Assembly: GCF_018614955.1 (NCBI RefSeq)
Contig: NZ_JAGGNV010000033.1
Coordinates: 1-64,000, forward strand
Length of the DNA: 64,000 bases
Source: Variovorax paradoxus
Lineage (GTDB): Bacteria > Pseudomonadota > Gammaproteobacteria > Burkholderiales > Burkholderiaceae_C
Direction of reading: 5' to 3'
Part shown: piece by piece, positions 8,848 through 17,000 of the stretch
Position numbering within the stretch: position 1 is the stretch's first letter
Layout: every line of letters begins with the position of its first letter
Program-made: the position numbers and the translations under genes
Notes under the pieces: model-generated
The model's database searches: none
Seen by the model: the letters and a program-made list of their open reading frames with translations, nothing else
What the model was told of the DNA's origin: nothing

Positions 8848-9482
8848 TCGACCTCGCGACCCTCTCGCTGTTCCTGGTGGCGGTGCTGGCGCTGTTCCTC
8901 TCGCCCGGGCCCAACATGGCTTTCGTGCTCTCGCACGGTGTCGCACTGGGGCCGCGCGCCGGCTTCGCGGCCGGGCTCGGCATCGCGGCGGCGGACCTGG
9001 TCCACACGCTGTGCGCCGCGACCGGCATCACCGCGCTTGTGGCGGCATGGCCGCCCGCCTTCGACCTGCTTCGCTATGCGGGCGCGCTCTACCTGCTGTG
9101 GCTCGCCTGGCAGGCGCTCCGCTCGGGCGATGCACGCTTGCAGGCGCAGACCGATAGTGCCGGCTTCGCGCGCGTGCTGCGCATGGCCTGGCTCAACAAC
9201 CTGGTGAATCCGAAGGCGCTGCTGTTCTTCATGGTCTTCCTGCCGCAGTTCGTCGACCCGGCGCGCGGCAGCGTGCCGATGCAGCTGGTGGTGCTGGGCG
9301 TCACGCTCTCGCTGGCCGGGCTGGTCTTCAACACCGTGCTGGGCGCCTGCAGCGGACAGATCGGCCGCTGGCTGCAGCGCCGGCGCGGCGCCGCCGGCTT
9401 CCAGCGCGGCCTGCTCGCCTCGGTGATGATCGCGCTGGCCGTCCGTCTTCTCTTGATCGATCGCCCTTCGAAGGGATTCTGA
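8844..9482 (+). CDS. LysE/RhtB family exporter (second of operon)
   Basis: This 212-residue LysE-type exporter has the signature LSPGPNMAFVLSHGVALGPR near residue 18 and about six membrane segments. The conserved NNLVNPKALLFFMVFLPQF segment follows in the second half. It starts inside the stop codon of the DJ-1 gene (ATGA), so the two are probably co-translated. It is clearly diverged from the first and third LysE proteins of the operon, so this is not a recent tandem duplication. Substrate unknown. Confidence 0.9.
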   Translation: MIDLATLSLFLVAVLALFLSPGPNMAFVLSHGVALGPRAGFAAGLGIAAADLVHTLCAATGITALVAAWPPAFDLLRYAGALYLLWLAWQALRSGDARLQAQTDSAGFARVLRMAWLNNLVNPKALLFFMVFLPQFVDPARGSVPMQLVVLGVTLSLAGLVFNTVLGACSGQIGRWLQRRRGAAGFQRGLLASVMIALAVRLLLIDRPSKGF

Positions 9483-9484
9483 CC

Positions 9485-10126
9485 ATGCTCAATATCTGGG
9501 GGCGCATCAGCTCCATCAACGTCCGCAAGGTGGTGTGGTGCGCGCAGGAGCTGGGCCTCGATTTCCAGCGCACCGAGGCCGGCGGCAAGTTCGGCATCGT
9601 TCAGACGCCGGAGTACCTGGGGCTCAATCCGAACGCGCTGGTGCCGGCTATCGACGACGGCGAGGGCGAGGACCGCGTCGTCCTCTGGGAGTCGAACGTG
9701 ATCGTGCGCTACCTGTGCGCCAAGCATTCGCCGGGCAAGCTCTATCCCGAGCGGCTGGCCGAACGCTTCGATGCCGAGCGCTGGATGGACTGGCAGCAGA
9801 CCACGCTGAACCCCGTGAGCGCAGGTGCCTTCAGGCAATGGGTCCGCACGCCTTCGGGCCAGCGCGACCCGGCCGTGATCGCGCATTCGGTGAATGCCAC
9901 CGAGCCGCTGTTCGCGCTGCTCGACGCGCACCTCGCCACGCGCGCCTTCATGCTCGGCGACAGCTTCACGATGGCCGACATCCCCGTGGGCTGCGAAGCG
10001 CACCGCTGGTTCGGCCTGCCGCAGACCGAATACACGCGACCCGCCTGGCCGCATGTCGAGCGCTGGTTCGCCGATCTGCGCAGCCGCGCCGGTGCACGCG
10101 GCGTGCTCGACCTCGCACTGGAATGA
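9485..10126 (+). CDS. Glutathione S-transferase family protein
   Basis: This cytosolic GST of 213 residues has an N-terminal thioredoxin-like domain (residues 1-80; ISSINVRKVVWCAQELGL and the glutathione-contact motif LWESNVIVRYL) and an all-helical C-terminal domain (about 90-205). The catalytic hydroxyl would be a Ser near residue 10 (GRISSINV). Related proteins conjugate or reduce electrophiles. It begins two bases after the lysE stop and ends four bases before phzF. Its presence points to an electrophilic intermediate or substrate (inference). Confidence 0.88.
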   Translation: MLNIWGRISSINVRKVVWCAQELGLDFQRTEAGGKFGIVQTPEYLGLNPNALVPAIDDGEGEDRVVLWESNVIVRYLCAKHSPGKLYPERLAERFDAERWMDWQQTTLNPVSAGAFRQWVRTPSGQRDPAVIAHSVNATEPLFALLDAHLATRAFMLGDSFTMADIPVGCEAHRWFGLPQTEYTRPAWPHVERWFADLRSRAGARGVLDLALE

Positions 10127-10130
10127 TCCG

Positions 10131-11042
10131 ATGAAAACCCGCCCTTTCAAGCAAGTCGACGTCTTCACAGCCAAGCCCTATCTCGGCAATCCCCTCGCGG
10201 TGGTGCTCGACGCCACCGGCCTCGACGATGCCGCGATGCAGAGCTTCGCGAAGTGGACCAACTTGTCCGAGACCACCTTCCTGCTGCCGCCCACCGAGCC
10301 ATCGGCCGACTACCGCGTGCGCATCTTCACGCCGGGCGGCGAGTTGCCCTTCGCCGGCCACCCGACGCTGGGAAGCTGCCATGCCTGGCTGCAGGCCGGC
10401 GGCCGGCCCAAGGCCACGGGCCGCATCGTCCAGCAGTGCACCGCGGGCCTGGTGCCGATCCGACACGAGGGCGAACGCCTCGTGTTCGCAGCGCCGCCGC
10501 TCAAGCGCAGCGCACCCAGCCCCACGCTGCTGGCGAAGGTGGCCGCCGCGCTGGGCCTCAAGGCGCAGCAGATCGTGGCCGCGCAACTGCTCGACAACGG
10601 CCCGGTGTGGCTGGGCCTGCTGCTCAACGACGCGGACACCGTGCTCGCGCTCAAGCCCGACCACCGCATGCTCAAGGAGCTCGGCCAGAAGGTCGGCGTG
10701 GCCGGTGTCCCCGCGACGGAAGACGATGCAGTGCCACCCTTGATCTCGCGCTCGAACCGCGAGGCACGCGCCTTCGCGCTCTCGAACGACGAAGGCATCG
10801 GCCTCGAGGTGCGTGCCTTCGCGGCGCCGATCGGCGTCGAGGAAGATCCGGTCACGGGCAGCCTCAACGCCAGCCTCGCGCAGTGGCTGATCCCCGACGG
10901 CCACTTGCCGTCTCGCTACCTCGCGGCGCAGGGCCAATGCCTGGGCCGTGCAGGGCGCGTTCATGTGTCGCGCGACGCCGAAGGCCAGGTCTGGATCGGC
11001 GGCAATTCGGTCACCTGCATCGACGGCAAGGTCACCTTGTAG
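10131..11042 (+). CDS. PhzF family isomerase/epimerase
   Basis: This 303-residue protein has the two-lobed diaminopimelate-epimerase-like fold of the PhzF family. The catalytic glutamate is E47 in WTNLSETTFLLPP. The lobe motifs IFTPGGELPFAGHPTLGS and EDPVTGSLNASLAQWL are intact. PhzF catalyses an isomerisation in phenazine synthesis, but no phenazine genes are present, so it more likely acts as a general acid-base isomerase on an amino-acid-like compound. It lies four bases after the GST and nine bases before the VOC gene. Substrate unknown. Confidence 0.88.
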   Translation: MKTRPFKQVDVFTAKPYLGNPLAVVLDATGLDDAAMQSFAKWTNLSETTFLLPPTEPSADYRVRIFTPGGELPFAGHPTLGSCHAWLQAGGRPKATGRIVQQCTAGLVPIRHEGERLVFAAPPLKRSAPSPTLLAKVAAALGLKAQQIVAAQLLDNGPVWLGLLLNDADTVLALKPDHRMLKELGQKVGVAGVPATEDDAVPPLISRSNREARAFALSNDEGIGLEVRAFAAPIGVEEDPVTGSLNASLAQWLIPDGHLPSRYLAAQGQCLGRAGRVHVSRDAEGQVWIGGNSVTCIDGKVTL

Positions 11043-11051
11043 GAGGCACTC

Positions 11052-11738
11052 GTGCAAGCGCGCATCGACCACCTCGTGATCGCCGCCCCCAGCCTCGACG
11101 AGGGCGTGCGCTGGTGCGACGCCACCTTCGGCATCGCGCCCGGCCCGGGCGGCGCGCACCCGCTGATGGGCACGCACAACCGGCTGATGAAGATCGCGAC
11201 CGTCGAATTCCCGCGAGCCTATCTCGAGATCATTGCCATCGATCCAAAGGCCAGGCCGACGCGGGCTACCGACACCCATCGCTGGTTCGATCTCGACGAT
11301 GCCGAGCTGCAGACCGGCCTGGCGCGCGGCGGGCCACGGCTGGTGCACTTCGTGGCCGAGGTGCCCGATGCCGGCGCCGCGGTGCAGGCCCTGGCCCGGC
11401 AGCGCATCGACCGCGGCCGCGTGCTCGAAGCCTCGCGCGACACGCCGGCCGGCCGGCTCGCCTGGCAGATCACGGTGCGTGACGACGGCCAACGCCTGAT
11501 GTACGGCACGCTGCCCACGCTGATCGAATGGGGCCCGGTGCACCCGACCGACAGCATGGCCGATTCCGGCGTCAGGCTGCGTTCGCTGACTGTCTCGCAT
11601 CCGCGCGCCGGCGACCTGAACGCGGCGATGGAGGCCATCGGCCTTTCGAACGTGCCGGTGAGCACCGGCGCGCCCAAGCTCCGCGCGGTGTTCGATACGC
11701 CGCGCGGTACCGTCACGCTCGACTCCGAGGGGATCTGA
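11052..11738 (+). CDS. VOC/glyoxalase-like domain protein
   Basis: This 228-residue protein belongs to the glyoxalase-like branch of the vicinal-oxygen-chelate superfamily. It opens with RIDHLVIAAPSLDEGVRW, where His7 is a candidate metal ligand, and has a second half (from about residue 145) in which an HPTDSM segment may add another His. It starts with GTG, preceded by TAGGAGG, a strong Shine-Dalgarno that includes the phzF stop codon. Related proteins are usually annotated by fold only. The operon context suggests a lyase, dioxygenase or binding role on a small polar compound (inference). Confidence 0.75.
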   Translation: MQARIDHLVIAAPSLDEGVRWCDATFGIAPGPGGAHPLMGTHNRLMKIATVEFPRAYLEIIAIDPKARPTRATDTHRWFDLDDAELQTGLARGGPRLVHFVAEVPDAGAAVQALARQRIDRGRVLEASRDTPAGRLAWQITVRDDGQRLMYGTLPTLIEWGPVHPTDSMADSGVRLRSLTVSHPRAGDLNAAMEAIGLSNVPVSTGAPKLRAVFDTPRGTVTLDSEGI

Positions 11739-11739
11739 G

Positions 11740-12375
11740 ATGCCGATGAGCTTCAGCGAACTCGCCTTGTTCGCGCTCGCCGCGCTGGTGCTGGTGCTGA
11801 CGCCCGGCCCGAACATGATCTATTGCGTCTCGCGCACGCTGTGCCAGGGCCGTGCGGCCGGTCTGATGTCGCTGGCCGGCGTGCTGCTGGGCTTCGTGGT
11901 GCATCTGATGGCGGCGGCGCTGGGCCTGACGGCGCTGCTCATCGCCGTGCCCTTCGCCTTCGACGCCATCCGCCTGGCCGGCGCGGCCTACCTGATGTGG
12001 CTGGCCTGGCAGGCAGTCAAGCCCGGCGGCAGCGCGCCTTTCGAGGCCCGGCTGCTGCCGGACGATCCGCCGGCCAAGCTCTTCAGCATGGGCTTCGTCA
12101 CCAACCTGTTGAACCCCAAGGTGGCGATGTTCTACCTGTCCTTCTTTCCGCAATTCCTGCATCCCGAGCGCGGCTCGGTGCTGCTGCAGAGCCTGACGCT
12201 GGGCGCGGTGCAGATCGGCGTGAGCGGTGCCGTCAACCTGCTGCTGGTGCTGAGCGCCGCGCGCCTGACGGCCTTCCTGTCGAAGAGCGAAGGCTGGCTG
12301 CGCGCCCAGCGCTACGTGATGGGCAGCGTGCTGGCAGCGCTCGCGGTGCGCATCGCACTGCCGGAGCGCAAGTAG
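11740..12375 (+). CDS. LysE/RhtB family exporter (third of operon)
   Basis: This is the third LysE-type exporter of the operon, 211 residues, with the signature LTPGPNMIYCVSRTLCQGR near residue 21, about six membrane segments and the conserved NLLNPKVAMFYLSFFPQF. It starts one base after the VOC stop and ends three bases before the dehydratase gene. Having three members of one family plus an EamA exporter suggests several related substrates or an export chain for substrate and product. Individual specificity cannot be assigned. Confidence 0.9.
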   Translation: MPMSFSELALFALAALVLVLTPGPNMIYCVSRTLCQGRAAGLMSLAGVLLGFVVHLMAAALGLTALLIAVPFAFDAIRLAGAAYLMWLAWQAVKPGGSAPFEARLLPDDPPAKLFSMGFVTNLLNPKVAMFYLSFFPQFLHPERGSVLLQSLTLGAVQIGVSGAVNLLLVLSAARLTAFLSKSEGWLRAQRYVMGSVLAALAVRIALPERK

Positions 12376-12378
12376 CCG

Positions 12379-13344
12379 ATGCGATTCACACGCGAAGAGA
12401 TCGCCGCCGCGCGCCGCACCGTCTATGCGGCGATGCCGCCGACGCCGCAGTACGCCTGGCCGCTCCTGGCCGAACGCCTGGGCTGCACGATCTGGGCCAA
12501 GCACGAGAACCACACGCCGGCCGGCGCCTTCAAGCTGCGCGGCGGGCTCACCTACTTCGAAACGCTGGCGCGCGAAGAGCCCGGAGTGCGGCACGTGATC
12601 AGCGCCACGCGCGGCAACCATGGCCAGTCGGTCGGCTTCGCCGCGCGGCGCCACGGCCTGGCGGCGACCATCGTGGTGCCGCACGGCAATTCGGTCGAGA
12701 AGAACGCCGCCATGCGCGCGCTCGGTGTCACGCTGGTCGAGCACGGCGACGAGTTCCAGACCGCGAGCGAGCACGCCGCGCACCTGGCCGAGCGCGACGG
12801 GCTGCACCGCGTGCCCACCTTCCATCGCGAGCTGGTGCGCGGCGTCGCGACCGCCTATGTGGAGTTCTTCGAGGCGCTGGCCGATGCGCCGCCCGAGGTG
12901 CTGTTCGTGCCGATCGGGCTGGGCTCCGGCTTCGCGGCCGCGGCGGCTGCGCGCGCGCATTGCGGCGTCAGGACGCGGCTCGTCGGCGTGGTGTCTGCGC
13001 ACGCGACCGCGTACCTCGATTCGTTCCGTGCCGGCCGCCTGCTCGAGTCGCCCGTCAGCACGCGACTGGCCGACGGCATGGCCTGCCGCACGCCGGTGCC
13101 GGAGGCGCTGGAAGTGATCCGGCGCGAAGCCGACGAGGTGGTCGCCGTGAGCGACGATGAAGTGGCCGCGGCGATGCGCGCGCTGTTCACCGACACCCAC
13201 AACGTGGCCGAAGGCGCCGGCGCGGCGGCCCTGGCCGCCGCGACGCAGCAGCGTTCGCGCTGGCAGGGCAAGACGATCGGCATCGCGCTGACCGGCGGCA
13301 ACGTCGATGCCGCGATGTTCGCAGGGGTGCTGTCGCAGCGTTGA
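12379..13344 (+). CDS. Threonine/hydroxy-amino-acid dehydratase family (fold-type II PLP enzyme)
   Basis: This 321-residue PLP enzyme of the tryptophan-synthase-beta fold eliminates water (and then ammonia) from hydroxy amino acids. The Schiff-base lysine is K52 in PAGAFKLRGG; the substrate loop is SATRGNHGQSVGFAARRHGL and the phosphate-binding Gly-rich loop is PIGLGSGFAAAAA. The C-terminal ACT-like regulatory domain of IlvA is absent, which fits catabolic threonine, serine or 3-hydroxyaspartate dehydratases, serine racemases or EutB-like enzymes. It is the last gene of the operon and converges with the dioxygenase gene 12 bases further on. Confidence 0.88.
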   Translation: MRFTREEIAAARRTVYAAMPPTPQYAWPLLAERLGCTIWAKHENHTPAGAFKLRGGLTYFETLAREEPGVRHVISATRGNHGQSVGFAARRHGLAATIVVPHGNSVEKNAAMRALGVTLVEHGDEFQTASEHAAHLAERDGLHRVPTFHRELVRGVATAYVEFFEALADAPPEVLFVPIGLGSGFAAAAAARAHCGVRTRLVGVVSAHATAYLDSFRAGRLLESPVSTRLADGMACRTPVPEALEVIRREADEVVAVSDDEVAAAMRALFTDTHNVAEGAGAAALAAATQQRSRWQGKTIGIALTGGNVDAAMFAGVLSQR

Positions 13345-13356
13345 GGGCGGGCCGCC

Positions 13357-14019
13357 TCAGGCGGCGATGACGATGGGGAAGCGCGCCCGCACCCCATCGG
13401 CCCCCGGCTCGAAGGGCACGGTGACCGCGGCGCGCGAAGCCTCGGGCAGGTTGCGCCAGAGGAAGTCGCGCGCATTGCCCGGATCACCCTCCACATAGAG
13501 CTGCGTCGTCAGCAGCTCGCGTGCGCCGAGCTTCACCTTCACATGGATGTGGGGCGTGCGGCCGCTGTAGGCCACCGGCCGGATGGTGCGAAAGCGATAG
13601 CGGCCGTCGGCATCGACTGCCACGCGGCCGAAGCCCTGGAACGCGGCATCGGCGCGGCCGCCGTCGCCGGGGTGGTGATAGTGGCCGTCCTGGTCGCATT
13701 GCCAGATCTCGACCTGGGCGCCGCGCAGCGGCTGGCCGGCCAGGTCGGTCACGCTGCCCTCGATCCAGGCGGGCTGGCCGCTGCGGTAGTTCAGCGTGCC
13801 GTTGCGCAGCAGGTCGTTGTCCGCGTCCTGTGGCAGGCGCACGGGGTAGAACGGACCCTCGGTCTGCGAGGGCGTCGCGATCCGCGCCGCCTGCGGCTGC
13901 GCGCGGACGCCGAGCCAGAGAGCGGGCGCTGCGACCAGCGCGGCGGCGACCGTGCGCCGGGGAAGAGAACCGGGGGAGGTGGTCAAGGCAGGCATGGCGG
14001 TACGAGCCGCCCGGCTCAC
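13357..14019 (-). CDS. Exported intradiol ring-cleavage dioxygenase family protein
   Basis: This 220-residue protein has the catechol/protocatechuate 3,4-dioxygenase beta-sandwich. The TEGPFYP motif near residue 53, QVEIWQCDQDGHYHHPGD, and YSGRTPHIHVKV supply the expected Tyr/His iron ligands. An N-terminal signal is present: PRRTVAAALVAAPALWLGV contains an RR pair compatible with Tat export, which suits an iron enzyme folded in the cytoplasm. The start may be 14019 or the in-frame ATG at 13995. Exported members of this family are widespread but mostly uncharacterised, so an aromatic substrate is only inferred. It stands alone between the exporter operon (convergent) and the autotransporter (same strand). 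Confidence 0.82.
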   Translation of the reverse strand: MSRAARTAMPALTTSPGSLPRRTVAAALVAAPALWLGVRAQPQAARIATPSQTEGPFYPVRLPQDADNDLLRNGTLNYRSGQPAWIEGSVTDLAGQPLRGAQVEIWQCDQDGHYHHPGDGGRADAAFQGFGRVAVDADGRYRFRTIRPVAYSGRTPHIHVKVKLGARELLTTQLYVEGDPGNARDFLWRNLPEASRAAVTVPFEPGADGVRARFPIVIAA

Positions 14020-14047
14020 GCGAGTTCCACCCGCCGCGTTTTCTTTG

Positions 14048-17000
14048 CTACCAGCGCACGCGCACGCCGATCGCGCCCTGGATCGACGATTTCACCTTGG
14101 TGTCGCCGCCGGCGCTGAAGACCTTGCCGACTTCGCCGTACAGGCTCACCGTCTTGCTGAGCGACAGCGTGGCGCCGCCTGCCAGTTCGACCGAGGTGTA
14201 GTTGCCCGTGCTGGCGATGGGCGTGACGAACGGGCCGTTGACGAAGCGCGCGACATCGCTGCCGCCGCTGCCGCGGACCACGCCGACGCGCGCATAGGGC
14301 TGCAGCCGCCCGGCCGCGGTGGAAATGTCGCCCTTCACGCGCACGCCGAGGCCGGCGGTCCAGTTGCCGGAATCGTCCTGCTGCACCAGCGCGCCTGGGA
14401 TCGCCAGGTCATCGAGCCGCGCCTTGCGGTAGCTCAGTTGCGCCTGAGGCTCGATCGTCCAGCCGCCGCCGAGCGCGAAGGCCTGGCCGACTTCGACCGA
14501 GGCCGTCAGGCTGTTGCCTTTACCCGAGGCCGCGAAGCCGCCCAGCGGACGAATGGTGTAGCGATGCGAGCCGTACTGCAGCACGGTGTCGACGTAGAAG
14601 CCGGTCGCGTTGGCATACGAGGCGTAGGCGCCGAGGTAGCGGGCGCGCAGATCGGTGCTGCCGACCGGGCGATAGACGCCGCTGGCGAAGCCGCTCAGGT
14701 CGGCATCGCCGTCGAGCGTGCCGACATAGACGCCGGCGTGCCAATCCCCCAGCTGCGAAACGTAGAGATCGGTGCCCGCCTGGACGCCGGCGACGTGGCC
14801 CTGCGTCGAGGGACTGACGACGCCCGACTGGCGGATGTCGACGTCGCTGTAGACGGCACGCGCCCAGGCGCGGCGCTCGGCCGAGAGCGCACCACTCACC
14901 GGCGTCAGGCTGGCGATCGCGCGACCGCTCGCGTCGTCGTCGCCCATGCGGCTGCGCAGGCTGCCGATCATCGCGAGGTCGGTCCGGCGCAGCTGCGACG
15001 GCAGGGCCGCGAGCATCGGGGCCTCGGCGCGGTAGGCCGTGACCGGAACCGGCGCAGGCGCGGGCGCCGGAGCGGGGGGCGCCGGTGGAGCGGGCGGAGC
15101 CGGAGGCGCAGGAGGCGCAGGTGGAGCCGGCGGCGCCGGCGGGCCCGGAGGCGGCGGAGGCGGCGGCGGAGGGGGCGGCGGAATCACTTCCGAGCGCAGA
15201 TACCAGTTCTCCCCGGCACCGCCCGCATCGGCCGCATACAGGCGGTACTCGAAGGCGCCCGCATCGACGTGACCTGCGCCGCCGAGCGCGAAGGCGTTCT
15301 TGGTCGTCTGCGCCGTGGTGGTGGCGCCGTTCAGCGCGGTAATCACCTCGATGCCGCTGCCCACGGTCTGGCCGCCGAGGCCGCCGAGGTTGGTGATCTG
15401 CACGGTGGTGCTGCCGCTGGCGACGGCCCCCGCGCCGTCGAGCACCAGCCGGTCGGACGGGCCGCTGGCGCCGAGCATGGTGCCCAGGCGCAAGGTGCCG
15501 TTGTTGCCGACGTAGGGGCCGTTCACGGTCAGCGTGGTTCCGGGCGCGGCGCCGACCAGCGAGACGGTGCCGCCGTTCGTGAGCGAGGCCATGCTCTGGC
15601 TGAAGCCCGCCAGGTCGAGCGTGGCGCCGGCCGCCACGCTGTGCGCCGACACGGCGCTCAGGGTGTTGGCGGCGCCGGCACGCAAGGTGCCGCCGCTGAC
15701 GGTGGTGCTGCCGGTGTAGGTGTTGGCGCCCGAGAGCGTCAACGTGCCGCTCCCCGCCTTGACCAGCGAACCAGCGCCAGGGGGCGGGCCGGGCATGAAG
15801 ACGCCGTTCGACATCGCGCCGCTGAAATTGCCGGCGCCGACCGTCAGCTCGCTGCCGTTCAAGCCGACCGTGCCGCTGCCGTCCAGCTGGGCGATGGTCT
15901 GGGTCGCGCTGAGAAATTCGACACCGGACATAGGCTGCCCGGCGACAACGTTGCCGGCGGAATTGACCGTGAGGTTCGCGGTCGGCGCCAGGCGGCCGTT
16001 GCCGTTCACGAGCACGGTGCCGTTGCCGTTGACGACGAGGTGGCCCGGCACGGTGCCCGCGGCTGCCAGCAGCAGATTGGCATTGCCCTGCACCGTGGTC
16101 GTGCCGGTATAGGTATTGACTGCGTTGTACCCGTAGCCGCTCCAGCCGCCGCCGGCGCCGTCGAGCGTGATGCCGTGCCCACCGCCGATGCTGCCCGCGA
16201 ACACGATCGTGCCCAGCGGCGCGACGTGGGTCAGCGTGGCGTCGGCATTCAGCGTCACCGGGCCGGTCCAGGTGGAGGAGGCGACAGGCGCGACATTGAA
16301 GCTGTTGTTCACAACGACCGCGTTGTCCAGCTGGACCTGCGTGCCGAAGGTGCCGCCGTTGATCGTCACGGCGCCGGTGCCGAGCGCCCCGGCGGCCGTG
16401 ATGGTGAGCCCGCCGGCATTGAGCGTGGTGCCGCCGCTGTAGGTGTTGGCCGTGCCGATGGTCGTCGTGCCGGCGCCGCTCTGGGCCAGCGAGCCACCGC
16501 CGCTAAGCGCGTTGGTCAGCGTGATGTTGTCCGAGCGGTTGACGATCAGTGAAGCGCCGCTGCCGATGGCGATGGCGCCTTCCACGCTGCCGCTGGCGGT
16601 GCCGGCGCCGAGCTGCAGCGCGCCGCCGCTGATGGTGGTGCCGCCGGTGTAGGTGTTGTTGCCCGTCAGCGTCAGGGTGCCGGCGCCGACCTTGACCACG
16701 GCGCCGTTGCCGAGCATCACGGGATTGATGTAGAGCGACCCGTTCTTGTCCTGCGAGCCCAGGCCCGTGTTCGAGATCACGCCGCTGATGGTGTCGTTCT
16801 TGCCGAGTGCCCCCACTTGCAGCGTGGCGTTGCCGAGTACGACACCGCCGGAGCCCGACAGGGAGCCGATCGCCGCTGCCGGTGCGCTGATGTCGTTGAC
16901 GTAGACCTCGCCGTTATTGATGACGGTGGCGCCGCTCAGGTTCGCCGTGTTCGCCATCTGGAGCGTGCCGCTGTTGTTGTTGATGGTCGCGCTGCCGCCG

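Noticed and set aside
10131..11042. Phenazine biosynthesis because of the PhzF-like gene
   Set aside because: No phzA, B, D, E or G genes are present; PhzF-fold proteins are common outside phenazine loci.
12379..13344. EutB-like dehydratase of ectoine use, with the MocR protein as EnuR
   Set aside because: No eutC, doeA, doeB or ectoine transporter genes are in the operon; similarity is only at superfamily level.
15040..15185. Microsatellite or mobile repeat in the GGC/GGA-rich stretch
   Set aside because: It encodes the Pro/Ala-rich linker of the autotransporter on the other strand and is in frame throughout.
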